A stretch of DNA of 64,000 nt from Rhizomys pruinosus (GCA_009823505.1 VZQC01001071.1:1009949-1073948), one strand, 5' to 3'. Shown: positions 13,380 through 24,170, counted from the first letter of the stretch. Notes: generated by a model not told the origin, from the sequence alone. Numbers and translations are program-made.

Positions 13380-13860
13380 AGAGAAGGTAACTTCTTGGCT
13401 CTGGCGTGCGGAATACTGGAACGTTGTAAAGGAAAGCAGAAAACCTATTAGTGGCGTCGTTGCGGTAAAGTGCTCCTTTCCTCTTCCCCTGTATAAACCT
13501 CTCCTTTCATTCTTGAGTTGGGTTTAAGCTCCAGCTCCCTACTGAGGACTTCGGCCACAAGATGGCACTGACCCGCAGACAAAGGAAATCGCAGCGGCAG
13601 CGACTTTTAAAACAGGCTCCTAAATGTGCCTTCCCGGAGCCAAGGACTACGTGGGGAAAGAGGATTGCCTTCCACTGTTCCGTGCGTACGGGTCTGAGAA
13701 TGTGGCTTACGTTTAACTGCTTTTCTTTCTAGAATTCCTAGGCAACGCACCCCCGAGGTGCGCATCCCAGGAGGTGAACTGCTGGGAAGGAGGGTGTGGG
13801 GGAACCTTGGGCGCTCTTCGCGGGGTGCCGTCACGTGATCCGGGATGAGGTGGAGTTCGG
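13380..13860 (+). promoter_or_regulatory. Npy1r: Npy1r proximal promoter region (putative)
   Basis: This stretch lies directly upstream of the non-coding exon of Npy1r. It has clearly more CpG dinucleotides than its surroundings, for example around 13405-13465, 13680 and 13815-13860. A perfect E-box CACGTG is at 13832-13837. I see no convincing TATA box, and the transcription start was not located. In mammals Npy1r and Npy5r are divergently arranged, so this block could also serve Npy5r on the - strand; that part is inference. The short reading frame starting at the ATG at 13562 is not supported as a gene. Confidence 0.5.
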
Positions 13861-13992
13861 CTTTAAGGGGGCGTCTCTTCCTATCTTCCTCAATCTTTAG
13901 GGTTTGAGTAGAAGAAATACCAACGGATCTTTCCGTCCCCTCTTTATACTCTTCCCGCTTTAATACAGAGGAAAAGACGAATTCAAAAGAAG
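13860..13992 (+). other. Npy1r: Npy1r non-coding exon 1 (start approximate)
   Basis: A consensus splice donor AG|GTAAGT places the exon end at 13992. The exon lies 6.6 kb before the coding exon, as expected for the untranslated first exon of Npy1r genes, and directly follows the CpG-richer promoter stretch. It has no ATG open into the receptor frame. The 5' boundary is a guess because no start site can be read from the sequence. Alternative first exons are known for NPY1R and could lie elsewhere in the upstream region or intron 1. Confidence 0.6.
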
Positions 13993-15278
13993 GTAAGTTT
14001 CAAGTCCATGTTCTTAAGAGACTTTTGAGGAATCTTATTGATGGGGTAAGGGATGGTAGAAGGATGTGGTTTGTGGGGACTGACTGGGGCGTGAGTGGAG
14101 TCAGACTTTTACTTTGGCTCCCGGTGGGAACTGGCGGCAGGATGCTCTAGACTGTGGGACACTTCTGGGGCATCTACTTATTGATGTGGGGCCATGCTGG
14201 CAAAGGGAGAGGAGCGTGCAAACACCATTCCTGGAGTTTGCACATCCCAGCTCCCTGCTGCTGAGGACTAGAGGTGGAGATCCAAGTTTTCCTCTAGCTT
14301 CCGTCTTCCCTGCACCTGGGTCATCTTTCCCATTTTTCTGGAGTGGGCTGGAGTTTTCTTAAGGTAACCTGCTGGGATGCTCTGGGCAGGGGTGGAGCGC
14401 ACATTCTCTTTTTGGGTCCTGCTGCGCTTTTTCCCGCCGGCTTCTGGTGGTTGTCAGAGGTGCAAGCGGTCCCTGGGACCCCGAATTCAGACCAGGAACG
14501 CCCCTCCCCCACTTGCTTGACCTGGAATGGACCCTCCCCCCAATACCCCTGGGGAGATCCCTCCCAGTCTGTACATAAGCCCTGCAAGACACCCTGAGCC
14601 CCATCCGCCTATTTCGGAGTTTTAATTATCAAACTCTACAGCTTCTTCCAAAATGGTAATCCTGCTGGGTTTGGAGACTGGGGATGGATTGGAGGCAGAT
14701 GTGGTTTAGTAGGATTTTCCGCCGGTCTGTGGGGAGATTACAGAGATGCTGGTGGTTGAAGGACTCTTACTGGGCTAAAGAGAAAAAGAACTGACTTTAG
14801 ATTTGGGGCCGTGCTTGTTTGCTTAGGGTTGGTGTGGAGACCTTCTGTTTTGCCAGTCTCTTATCTGGATAGAGACTCTTATACATGGGTGGGTGCCTCT
14901 GTGTGTATGCGTGTGTATAGGGTCAGGAATCGGGCGGAAATTGAGAGAAGCACATAATTACAGACTGAAAAAGATGGGTGTTGAGATAGGAGGTTGAATG
15001 CATCCCAGTTCACTCTTAGGTAAGCCCTGGAGCATGGGAAGAACCTAAGGGAGGGAAGAGGTGGGCAGAGAGTGAGTGGGGTAGAGCGTGTCTCCACCGT
15101 TCATTTTTTGTGTGCTCAGTGATTTGCCAGGCACACCTGGGTCCTCTGATCTGAGAGTCATAACGCCGGATGACAAACAAACCGGAGGTGCAGGGCTTGT
15201 CTGTTCACTGGCACTGAAACTGAGAAGAGCAGCTGTCAGGTCTCACAATCCTGAGCAGGATCCCTGATGAAAGGAGAG

Positions 15279-15282
<4 letters not shown>

Positions 15283-15327
<45 letters not shown>
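15283..15327. repeat. (GA)n microsatellite in Npy1r intron 1
   Basis: About 22 uninterrupted GA units, followed by a short T10 run. Confidence 0.95.
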
Positions 15328-15328
<1 letters not shown>

Positions 15329-15535
15329 TTTTTTTTTTCAGCCACCATAAAGATGGGTGCTCTAGGAGCCTACTACATATTAGCCTTCCTTGTCTTAAGG
15401 CAGCTGTCTGTTGAACAAGCCCTTCCCCCAAGCCTGAAAGATTCAGGGAATTATGTAACTCATTTAGATAAGCTACCAGGAACTTTGGTTGTGTGCCTTT
15501 CTTTTTCAAAACAAGTGAGCAAGTTGAGGGTATTT

Positions 15536-15606
15536 TATATATATAATATATATGTATATATATATTATATATAATACATATATATATATATATATTATAT
15601 ATATAT
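15536..15606. repeat. (AT)n low-complexity tract
   Basis: Imperfect alternating AT/TATG sequence able to form cruciforms. Confidence 0.9.
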
Positions 15607-16241
15607 TCAAGTTTTGCCCACAGAGCTGCATTTTCTAGTAGGAACAGCACTGCAAGCAACAAGAAGTGAAAGCCAGCATGCCTATTGAGAACAAGGAAAA
15701 GGAAATTTCCTTTCTTGGGGAAATTAATTTAGTGACTAGTGGTATATGTAATGTCTCTGTTTTGTCTCTGAATGTACATCACCCTTTCTACTGAGAACAA
15801 AGCCTTTAATTTTTGCAGTGCTTATAGTTGTACAAGTCATTGTACACAAAGAGGAAATATCAAATTTTCTTTCACAAAGATGTGGAAACTTTCACTTAGT
15901 AATGCTATTTTTCTGGCCATTCTCTCTTGAAATTATACTAAGTTATCTAACAAAAAAACTGTTTTACACAATTGGAATGACAATTGATCCTGTACTTAAC
16001 AAAAGAAACTTGCAAACTTTAAAAGAATGACATTTGCCTTGTGTAGGTTAATTAGCTTTTATTTAATAGGAAAACTATTCTTTATAGGATTTGTCTATCC
16101 AGTGTAATTTCAAAGATACCAGAGTACAGTTGTGGTGGTGTGTGTACTGTTAAGCATTTGTAAGAGAACCATCTTTACAGCCAGATATTGAAATAATTAT
16201 TAAATATTTGCATAAATTTCCATAGTTGTCAAAGTAAGCTA

Positions 16242-16335
16242 GGTGTACAGTTTCTCTTTTCCTTCTTCCCCTGGATGTACAGTTTCTCTTTTCCTTCTTC
16301 CTCTGGATGTACAGTTTCTCTTTTCCTTCTTCCCG
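16242..16335. repeat. 32-bp minisatellite, about 2.9 copies
   Basis: Units starting TGTACAGTTTCTCTTTTCCT at 16244, 16276 and 16308, nearly identical (one C/T difference). The unit is pyrimidine-rich. The length is not a multiple of three, so the long antisense frame across it is an artefact. Confidence 0.95.
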
Positions 16336-16439
16336 TTGCAAACAGGAGGCACTGAGCTCCATTTCTTCCTCCTAGATTGCTGCAAGCAGCAGCTACAATA
16401 GTAACATCTTTGCACTTTTTTGGCTTTTTTTTTTTTTTT

Positions 16440-16570
16440 ATGTGTTGGGGGTTTGCACCTGGAAATCGGAGGATAACTTACAGCCGCCAGTTCTCTCCTC
16501 CACAGGTTCCTGAGATTGAACTTAGGTTGTCAGGCTTGGTGGCAAGCACCTTTACTTACTCATCCCCTCG
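16440..16570 (-). repeat. B3-like SINE remnant
   Basis: Antisense: CCTGAGATTGAACTTAGGTT and GGCAAGCACCTTTACTTACT match the head of B3-type elements. An A-rich tail (as T14) is at 16427-16440. Confidence 0.55.
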
Positions 16571-16919
16571 AGTAATTCATGTGTTTGCCTAAGATTCCTT
16601 ATGTCTGAAAGTGAAAGGCAGAGACGCCCATGAAACTCACGCACTGTCTGCTCCTTCTCATTAGCCTTCCCAATGAACTCCCTCTAATGTGCCCTGAACC
16701 CCTCCCACTTTTGTTGCTGTTTAACATGGCAGGTGCCCTCAGTCTTAGGGACTTTAGGTTCTTTCATGCCACAGCTGTGCTACTCTGAGATGCTCTGGGC
16801 TTCCTGAAGCCCCACTATTGTCTCTCCAGTCTTAACTCACACGCCAGCTTCTCAAATGATCAAATGCCTCCCCTATCACCCAGGATTAATCGAAATTCCC
16901 AACAATCCCAGTCCCCTTT

Positions 16920-17100
16920 CTCTGTTCACTGCTCTCATAATACTTCTGATCATCCTAGGATATTATGTTCTTTAATCTACTTTTCTCATCTTTCTCTGTC
17001 CACAAGACTAGAAACTCCTTGAAAAGGCCACTGCTCTATCCACTGAAACCATGCCTGGTAAGAAAGAAGTATTAAATAAAGATTCATTGAATGAATGAAT
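16920..17100 (+). repeat. L2-like ancient LINE 3' end
   Basis: AGACTAGAAACTCCTTGAAA ... ATTCATTGAATGAATGAATG is the familiar 3' terminus of mammalian L2-type elements. Confidence 0.55.
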
Positions 17101-18047
17101 GCTGCTTCAGAAACAGTTCTTTTTTAATATTCAAAATTTAAATATTTCCCCTATGTACCTGACCTAAAACAATGACAGTTCTAATGGGCTGGAATGAGTA
17201 TTCTAACTTGTTTTGGATGTGAAAGGATTATCATAGATCCATAGATTCCAACTATGCCCCTATTATACTGATCAAAGTATTTTGTATCTAAATCATGCAT
17301 TTTCAAGATACTCTGAAGTATGCACAATGCCTACTTTAACCACCCCGGATTTAAATGGATGGGGACTAATCAAGACTTCTAGGGACTAAAGAGGATTTTA
17401 AGGAGGATTACTGGGGAGATAGGGACATGTAACCACTGGAACGGCAGGTGTGAGAATGTCGAAATATGTTTCGGAGATTAGGAATAGATCAAAGTGCTTA
17501 GAACAGAGCAGAACACTGAGGCTATGAGGGAAAAGAGTAGAAGGAAGGGCACAGCTTGGAGCACCTTTAAGTTTCAGGCAGAGGCATGTCACCAATCCAT
17601 ACTCCATGCACCTCACAGCAGACTGAATCACCCTGGTGGAACTCAGTGATAGGAAAGCAAGCAATGCCACAGGTGTTTCAAATATACTTTACTCCTGTGG
17701 TGCTATTACTCTAAACAATAAAGAAAAGCTAACTAGTAACTTTAAGAGGACAATATGATGTTGTTTACTTGAGCTCTTTAAGGTGAAGAGCTTTCCAAAA
17801 CTCTGAAATGATTACCCACTTCCTCAAAGATTTGCTCTCACAGCCTGAGTAATATTAATTGCTAATATTCTTCTTGGCTTTGGAATTCTTGAGGGAAAAA
17901 TATGTGTGGTTACGCCGTAAGTATCAGGGAGTCATTTCGGACTGGTACATAGAAGAGAGAACTCTGTTTCTTAATGGTGACCACACTTGTCATTCCATGA
18001 CCATGCTTTAATGTTATTTTTTAATTTTGTAATAGGCCATTTAAAAA

Positions 18048-18258
18048 CTTATTTTTCTTTTATGTATATGAGTGTTATGCCTGCATGTATATAAGTGTGC
18101 CAGTGTTGTGCAGTGCCCATGGAGGACAGAAGAGAGCATTGGATCCCCTGGAACTGGTTATAGATGGCTGTTAGCTTCCATCTGGAAGCTGGGATTTGAA
18201 CCTGGGTCTTCTGCAAGAACAGCCAGTGCTCTTAGCCACTGAGACATCTTTCCAGCCT
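18048..18258 (-). repeat. B2/B3-family SINE (diverged)
   Basis: Antisense, with GTGCTCTTAGCCACTGAGAC near 18225-18245 as the tRNA-like head and a TTTTATGTATATGAG tail side. Confidence 0.8.
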
Positions 18259-19499
18259 GATAACCCATATTTTTATTCTTCAGTTTTATGAGGCCACATT
18301 GTGATTTCATAATAGAAAAGACCTCATATTGTAGACAGCCAAGTCAGTCACTGGAAGAAAGTTTTGCTGGAGGCACTGCTTAAGACACATGTACATTTCT
18401 GTTCATTACATTTCTCATTTTCCTTTTCATGGAAATAAATCTACACAGTTTTCTTCATTGTTCTAAAACAAGGAAGAAAGAGAATTCAGGCTCTTAACAC
18501 AAGCACAATAGTCAGTTAATTAGCATAAGAAATCCTGTCTCCTGTATTTACTTAGCAATCTAAGGGAAATCAGGGGTTTCTCTTTCTTTTCTTTTTCTAA
18601 TGAGGCTTTTGATCTCTGTAAGATTACTGTCTGTGACTTGTTAGCAAGAGAAGTATATTTAATTACAAATTATGATATAAAAAATAAGACCACAACTAAA
18701 ATCTACACCTTTGCTTTGGATGCATTGGATGGGGAGAGAGGGTATTTATGGGATAAAACCTTAGAAACCCTTCAGAACCTTCTGACAGAGTAATCTCTCC
18801 CCCCAAAGTTAGATCTCCCACACAAAGCAGGAACCTCCAGACACCCTTTATGTTTCAACCTCTGTATATGAAGTGCTTGTTACTTTGGCAAGCACTTTAT
18901 TCCTTTTGATTCAATTTTTGTTCCTTGTGGTCACATACATCATTGTTTTAAATAATGTACATCCTTTGGTCTTATTTTGAGCTAATTTCATTAGATGTAA
19001 CATTATATAAATCTGGTCCCATATATTCTACAGGCCACCTATTAAACAATGAGAAGGCGGCTCTACAGTTCTAAGTATTTTCTGTAGTAAATATATGGTT
19101 TTACAAAAGCTGTCCATCATTTGAGCTTCTTGATGACCTTACTGTATACTTTCTCCTTATGGATATTTTTTTTATCCTTATGGATATTTTTGGTAAATAA
19201 CACTTGTCTTAAAAACCAGCCCAACGTATAGCAAGTTATTACAACAGGATCACCACACCCGCACTTTCATTTCTATGGCATGAGAAGAATAACGTACTCC
19301 TAGATGTTGCTTTGCTGTGTTTTATGTTTCTGTTTATGTATTGTGTTGTTCGAATTAAATCCAGATTCTTGTGATGTCTAAGAATGTGCAAATGGCAGTG
19401 TATGTATAACATCTGGGAGACATAAAGTTTATACACACTTACTAATTTGTAGGACTGAATGTCAACAAGTAAGCAAGTACAGTTAAAGTATTTCTGGGA

Positions 19500-19640
19500 G
19501 CCAGTGGTGATGCATGCCTTTAGTCCCAGCAGAGGCAGTTGGATCTCTTTAAGATAGAGGCCAGGCTGTCTACATAGTGAATGCCAGGCCTAGCTGAGTG
19601 CAACAGGGAGACCATGTCTTAAAAACACCAAAAAAAAAAA
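19500..19640 (+). repeat. B1 SINE (diverged)
   Basis: GGTGATGCATGCCTTTAGTC head and AACAGGGAGACCATGTCTTA tail with A10. Confidence 0.8.
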
Positions 19641-19651
19641 TTCTTTTCTGA

Positions 19652-19862
19652 GAGGCTGGGGATATAGCTAAGTTGGTAGAGTTGGTGCCTAGCATGCTGG
19701 AATCCCTGGGCGCCATCCTTAGCACTGCACAAAACCAGGTGTGGTGGCACCTGTAATCCTATCACTCGAGATAGGAGGGTCAGAAGTTCAAGGTCATCTT
19801 GGGCTACAAAGTGAGTTCATGGCCAGCCTGGGCTTCATGAGAGGCAGCTTGTCTCAAAAATA
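19652..19862 (+). repeat. B4 SINE (ID plus B1-like)
   Basis: ID-like head (GGCTGGGGATATAGCTAAGT) joined to a B1-like body (CAGGTGTGGTGGCACCTGTA) ending TTGTCTCAAAAATA. Confidence 0.85.
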
Positions 19863-19891
19863 TATTGTTGGATTTTTAAAATTTAAAATGT

Positions 19892-20130
19892 TGGGGGCTG
19901 GAGAGATGGCCTAGCGGTTAAGAGCACCGACTGCTCTTGCAGAGGAACCGGGGTTCGATCCCCAGCACCCACATGCGCCTGATAACTGTCTTTAACTCCA
20001 GCTTCAGGGGAATCTGATGCCCTCTTCTGACCTCCATGGCATTGCATGACACGGATGCACAGACCTGCATACAGACAGTACATTCATACACGTGAAAAAT
20101 ATAAATAAATTTAAAAAAAAAAACATTTTA
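19892..20130 (+). repeat. B2 SINE (subfamily without 17-bp duplication)
   Basis: tRNA-like head GGGCTGGAGAGATGGCCTAG with A and B boxes, then the B2 body and an AAATAAATTTAAAAA tail. Imperfect flanking repeats of the TTTAAATGTT type. Confidence 0.9.
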
Positions 20131-20260
20131 AATGTTGGGTTATATGAAAGGGCACAAAAATTGTGAGGGAGTAAGAGTTGGAGGGGACAGAGGGAGGGGT
20201 GGAAATGCCACAGTACAGTACTCATGTATGAAATGAGATGGCAAAGATTTGATGGTCATA
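20130..20260 (+). repeat. L1 3' end remnant
   Basis: GAGTTGGAGGGGACAGAGGG and AGTACTCATGTATGAAATGA resemble 25745-25830, an L1 3' terminus. Short and diverged. Confidence 0.45.
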
Positions 20261-20289
20261 GTAAAGACCACCAGAAAGGAGATATGGTG

Positions 20290-20459
20290 CCAATCATGGT
20301 GTCACGTGACTTTAATCCCAGCACTTGGGAGGCAGAGGCAGGCAGAACTCCGTGAGATTCAGGTCAGCCTTGTCTACATAGCAAGTTCCAGGCCAGCTGG
20401 GGCTACAGGGAGACCCTATCTCAAAACAAGCAAGCAAACAAACAAATAAATAAATAAAT
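20290..20459 (+). repeat. B1 SINE just upstream of Npy1r exon 2
   Basis: Sense B1 with AATCCCAGCACTTGGGAGGC and an (AAAC)n/(AAAT)n tail ending 147 bp before the splice acceptor. Confidence 0.9.
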
Positions 20460-20606
20460 CACTGCTTATGCCATTTAAAAAAAGATAAAAAGATTACATG
20501 TTGTTTACTTATTCCCATGCCTTAATTTTAGAGTTCTATGAGTCAGAATTCATTTAGACTGTTCTCAATAAACTTAGTAATGCAATTGGTCGTTTTCTTC
20601 TTACAG

Positions 20607-20743
20607 AATATTCAGTTCAAGGGAATGAAGAATTTGGAATAATTTTAGTAAATGGATTCCAGTACATGGTGTAAGCTGATTTGACCTGTTTAGAAGAAAC
20701 ATACACTCCATCTGTCGAATCTGTAACAGCAAAACCAGAGAAA
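20607..20743 (+). other. Npy1r: Npy1r exon 2 5' untranslated part with three short uORFs
   Basis: The leader between the acceptor at 20606 and the start codon at 20744 contains three upstream ATGs, each followed by a stop before the main start. They are 20625-20642 (MKNLE), 20652-20684 (MDSSTWCKLI) and 20666-20674 (MV). The main ATG has an A at -3 and an A at +4, an adequate but not optimal context. An in-frame open extension upstream of 20744 has no ATG, so 20744 is the start. Confidence 0.75.
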
Positions 20744-21439
20744 ATGAATTCAACACTGTTCTCCCATATTGAAAACCAGTCAGTTCACTATAACATTTCT
20801 GAGAATTCTCCACTTCTGGCTTTTGAAGATGATGACTGTCACCTGCCCTTGCCTGTGATATTTACCTTGGCTCTTGCTTATGGGGCTGTGATCATTCTTG
20901 GGGTCTCTGGAAACCTGGCTCTGATCATAATCATCCTAAAACAGAAAGAGATGAGAAATGTCACCAATATCCTCATTGTGAACCTTTCCTTTTCTGATTT
21001 GTTGGTCACCATCATGTGTCTCCCTTTCACTTTTGTCTACACCCTGATGGACCACTGGGTCTTCGGTGAGACCATGTGCAAACTCAATCCTTTTGTGCAA
21101 TGTGTCTCCATCACGGTCTCCATTTTCTCTCTGGTTCTCATAGCTGTGGAACGCCATCAGCTGATCATCAACCCGAGAGGGTGGAGACCAAATAACAGAC
21201 ACGCTTACATAGGTATCGCGGTCATTTGGATCCTTGCTGTGGCTTCTTCTCTACCCTTCCTGATCTATCAGGTGCTGACTGATGAGCCCTTCCAAAATGT
21301 AACGCTCGCTGCGTTCAAGGACAAGTACGTATGCTTTGATAAATTCCCATCAGACTCTCACAGGTTGTCCTATACAACGGTCCTCTTGGTGCTGCAGTAT
21401 TTTGGCCCCCTCTGCTTCATATTTATAGGCTACTTCAAG
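20744..21439 (+). CDS. Npy1r: Neuropeptide Y receptor Y1, coding part of exon 2 (residues 1-232)
   Basis: NPY1R is a Gi/o-coupled plasma-membrane receptor for NPY and peptide YY, acting in appetite, anxiety and vascular tone (established knowledge). This exon encodes the extracellular N-terminus and TM1-TM5. Visible landmarks: N-glycosylation sequons at N2, N11 and N17; GN in TM1 (N57); the TM2 aspartate D85; C112, which should pair with ECL2 C197; and ERH (136-138) in place of the usual DRY, which is normal for Y1. TM4 carries W162 and TM5 P222. The start ATG gives MNSTLF, the known Y1 N-terminus. The exon ends in phase 0 after FIFIGYFK at a GTAAGA donor. Gly229 is a cysteine in the mouse and human receptors as I recall them. 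The frame is fully open and I am very confident of the identity. Confidence 0.97.
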
Positions 21440-21527
21440 GTAAGACAACTGTCCATCCTCCGTCGTTTTCTTTCTTTGACCTTCTTTCCATAGCTCTATT
21501 TGCACTCACCCTTGTCTTCCTTCATAG
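21440..21527 (+). other. Npy1r: Npy1r intron 2 (88 bp)
   Basis: A very short phase-0 intron, GTAAGA at 21440 and TTCATAG ending at 21527, between TM5 and intracellular loop 3. A small intron at this position is a known feature of mammalian NPY1R genes. Reading through it reaches a stop at 21492, so retention would truncate the receptor after TM5. Pyrimidine runs in the 3' half fit a normal branch and acceptor region. Confidence 0.95.
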
Positions 21528-21980
21528 ATATACATTCGTTTGAAAAGGAGAAACAACATGATGGAGAAGATGAGAGAAAGCAAGTACAGGTCCAGTGAGA
21601 CCAGACGAATCAACATCATGCTGCTCTCCATTGTGGTGGCCTTTGCCATCTGCTGGCTGCCTCTGACCATCTTCAACACTGTGTTTGACTGGAACCACCA
21701 GATCATTGCCACCTGCAACCACAATCTCTTATTCTTGCTCTGCCACCTGACTGCCATGATCTCCACCTGTGTCAACCCTATCTTTTATGGGTTCCTGAAC
21801 AAAAATTTCCAGAGGGACTTGCAGTTCTTCTTCAACTTCTGTGATTTCCGATCTCGAGATGATGATTACGAGACCATAGCCATGTCTACTATGCATACTG
21901 ATGTTTCCAAGACTTCTCTGAAGCAACCAAGCCCAGTTGCATTTAAAAAAATCAGTAACAATGACAATGAAAAAATCTGA
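21528..21980 (+). CDS. Npy1r: Neuropeptide Y receptor Y1, coding part of exon 3 (residues 233-382)
   Basis: This exon completes the receptor: intracellular loop 3 (IYIRLKRRNN onward), TM6 with CWLP (274-277), TM7 with NPIFY (315-319), helix 8, and a cytoplasmic tail. D286 at the extracellular end of TM6 corresponds to the conserved ligand-contacting aspartate of Y1 receptors. C337 in NFCDF is the likely palmitoylation site. The tail is rich in Ser/Thr (352-375), as expected for kinase and arrestin regulation. The total is 232 + 150 = 382 aa, the length I recall for rodent Y1 (human 384). The stop is TGA at 21978-21980. No lesions were found. Confidence 0.97.
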   Translation: MYIRLKRRNNMMEKMRESKYRSSETRRINIMLLSIVVAFAICWLPLTIFNTVFDWNHQIIATCNHNLLFLLCHLTAMISTCVNPIFYGFLNKNFQRDLQFFFNFCDFRSRDDDYETIAMSTMHTDVSKTSLKQPSPVAFKKISNNDNEKI

Positions 21981-22422
21981 AACTGTTGGAGCATATGGGT
22001 CCAGATGACATCTGTGGAAAAGCAAGTACAATCTGCCGAATGCTTTCATCACCTGTTCTCCCAGGGAATGGGTTGACACAACCCGGGAACAAATCAGAAC
22101 CTTTTACTGGTTTGTTTATGGTTGTCATGATTACTTGGAGTATCATGACATAATATTGGGACCAAAATGTGTGGACTTTGAAGTCTTCTGGTAATAGTTT
22201 TGATCAGATTTCATTGGAGTGCTTTATATTGGGTGAAATTATGCATATGGCATAAAGATTTTTCTACTGTATTATCAGGATGAAATTTCTCTGAAGTACT
22301 GCATGAGTTGACTTCAAAAGCAGGAGCCACCTGATATTCTCAAGACATGGGGCCTTCAAGCTTAGATGAGATTTCCGAGATACTGGACTACCCTCCTTTA
22401 GTCTGTTACAGGGGTGACAGTC

Positions 22423-22428
22423 AATAAA
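22423..22428 (+). terminator. Npy1r: Candidate Npy1r polyadenylation signal (proximal)
   Basis: Canonical AATAAA 443 bp after the stop codon. A T/GT-rich downstream element is only moderate here, so it may be an alternative to the site near 23211. Confidence 0.45.
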
Positions 22429-23210
22429 AGTCACCTCTTAGAATGTGCTGGAGCCAAAAGAGAAGCTGAATTCATTCAGCAGTGATTTTTTTCTTTTGAG
22501 AGGACTTAATTTGTTCCTCCTAATTGAGTATCACTTAAGATAAAGATGCATAAAGAATGCATTTTCAGCTGTGACTATCACAGGGAATTAGGCCACCCAC
22601 AAGAATTAAGTGGCAAGGCAGTTTCCTAATTTCAAATTTTTTTCCTGTATCTGACAACCAAAGCATTTTAGGGTAATTAGTTTAATAAGTAAATGAGTTT
22701 TGCTGCAGATAGCTAAATCATATACATCAGAATTGACAGTCAAGAGATTTTCCACCCTTCATAAGACCATTCAGTGCTTCTCAAGCTTTCTGGCACAAAC
22801 ATGTAATTCCTGAAGCATTTCAAGCTTATGCTACATAGAAACACAAAATGTATTTTCTCTACAGCAGTGCCTATATAGCAACTTGTTTTTAACTCTCACT
22901 ATCTTGGAAAGCAGAAGGCACAAGGACAATGTGAAAAGAATATTCACTCCAGCTAGCAGGGGTCTGTACCTAAAAATTTCATATAGCCAGCCCATCTTAA
23001 CTTGTATAAAGTATATGACTGGGAGTTTTATAAATCACACACTATTATTATAAAGTAGTGAGTAGTCATGTCATGTTAATATATTTAATTCCATGTATCT
23101 TGTAGTCATGATTGAGCCTCAGAAAAAGATACTTTGAAGAACAAAGCTGTTTCAATGTATTATATGAAATGTTAAGTATGTTTGATTTGAGAAGGGAAAA
23201 TACTTTCTGT

Positions 23211-23216
23211 ATTAAA
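23211..23216 (+). terminator. Npy1r: Candidate Npy1r polyadenylation signal (distal)
   Basis: ATTAAA, the common variant hexamer, followed within about 40 bp by TTGTTTTTGTC, a plausible downstream U/GU-rich element. Confidence 0.4.
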
Positions 23217-23319
23217 ATTGAGTGTCCTCAGAAAACTGAGGAGCCTCTATTGTTTTTGTCTTGAGCTTAATTTCATCTCCTTCTCCCATGGTATGGCACC
23301 TCCACTGCCCCCAATATCA

Positions 23320-23470
23320 GCTTGAATAGACACTGTCTACTGTGTAAACTCTGATGGCCAAGTCACCCTACTTTGCTAGATTTGAAAGTTTCTTGAGGGC
23401 AGAGACTACTCAATATGATGTCCCCAGTGTTTCCCTACTACAGGTATCACAGTGTCAAGTAGCTAAAACA
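23320..23470 (+). repeat. L2-like ancient repeat (weak)
   Basis: TTTCTTGAGGGCAGAGACTA and the following GTCCCCAGTGTT resemble mammalian L2 3' ends. Confidence 0.4.
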
Positions 23471-23489
23471 GCTCTTTTTCATATATTTT

Positions 23490-23810
23490 GGGGGCTGGGA
23501 AGATGCCTTAGCAGGTAAAGCTCTTGCAGTCCAAGCATTAAGGACTATAGTTGGATATCTAGCAACCACGCAACTACTTGCCACAAATAATCCCAATGTT
23601 CCTGGATCCTGGAGGCAAGGTGGCAAGCTGAGCCTGCAAAGTTCAGGTTCAATGAAAGACTCTCAGTAAATAAAGTGGAGAGCAATTTAGAAAGACTCAA
23701 CATAAGTCTTTCCAACACCACAAACACATGCACACAAAGCACACACATGTGAACACACATATGCACAAGCAAATGTGTATGTGTAAGTGTGTGTACCTCT
23801 AAAAGAAGAA
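23490..23810 (+). repeat. B2/B3-superfamily SINE (diverged)
   Basis: GGGGGCTGGGAAGATGCCTT tRNA-like head, long unusual body, and a CA-rich 3' end (ACACATGCACACAAAGCACA). Confidence 0.6.
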
Positions 23811-24168
23811 ATGATGACAAAATCTCTTCCCCTTTTGTGATCTTCTTGGGTTGGAGGTCATCTTGGGCTCTTCTTCCCAAGTTCCTCTTTGGCAGGGGGA
23901 TGTTTTCTCTTTTACTATACTATTTTCACGCCAAATGAAGTAACAATGACATTTTAGACTTTAGAATCTTGCATCTTCGGCCTTATAAGCCAAACAAATA
24001 TCAAACTTTTATTTTAGATGTTAATATGAAATCATAAGATTAGCCCAAGTTTGTCCACTAGTTGCCTGAATGAAGAATGAAACAATTCTAGAAGCAACTT
24101 TTAAGATTTATTGGAAAATTAAAAATAAAACAAATCACAAACCTGAGATTCTTAACTACTTTGTTTTA

Positions 24169-24170
<2 letters not shown>

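Larger units (their letters stand above)
13993..20606 (+). other. Npy1r: Npy1r intron 1
   Basis: The intron begins GTAAGT at 13993 and ends in a pyrimidine-rich tract and TTACAG at 20601-20606. It holds (GA)n at 15283-15327, an (AT)n tract at 15536-15606, a 32-bp minisatellite at 16242-16335, an L2-like remnant at 16920-17100, and several SINEs, including a B1 that ends about 150 bp before the acceptor. The stretches 14000-15280, 17100-18045 and 18260-19500 look unique, with no coding sequence that I can recognise. Confidence 0.7.
21981..23220 (+). other. Npy1r: Npy1r 3' untranslated region and proximal flank (end uncertain)
   Basis: AT-rich sequence after the stop with no recognisable repeat until about 23300. 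It contains a canonical AATAAA at 22423-22428 and an ATTAAA at 23211-23216. Use of the second would give a 3' UTR of about 1.25 kb. I cannot tell which is used. The frame of exon 3 does not continue past the TGA. Confidence 0.6.

Noticed and set aside
13562..13700. Basic peptide frame starting MALTRRQRKSQRQR in the Npy1r promoter region
   Set aside because: Short, no conserved domain known to me, no splice or start support; most likely part of untranslated or promoter sequence.
15243..15662. 139-codon antisense frame in intron 1
   Set aside because: Built from the (GA)n and (AT)n tracts.
19910..19985. tRNA-like sequence with A and B boxes
   Set aside because: It is the head of a B2 SINE with a B2 body and A-tail, not a tRNA gene; the same holds for the other B2 copies.
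20681..20743. In-frame N-terminal extension of Npy1r (LTCLEETYTPS...)
   Set aside because: It has no ATG; the receptor starts at MNSTLF, the known Y1 N-terminus.
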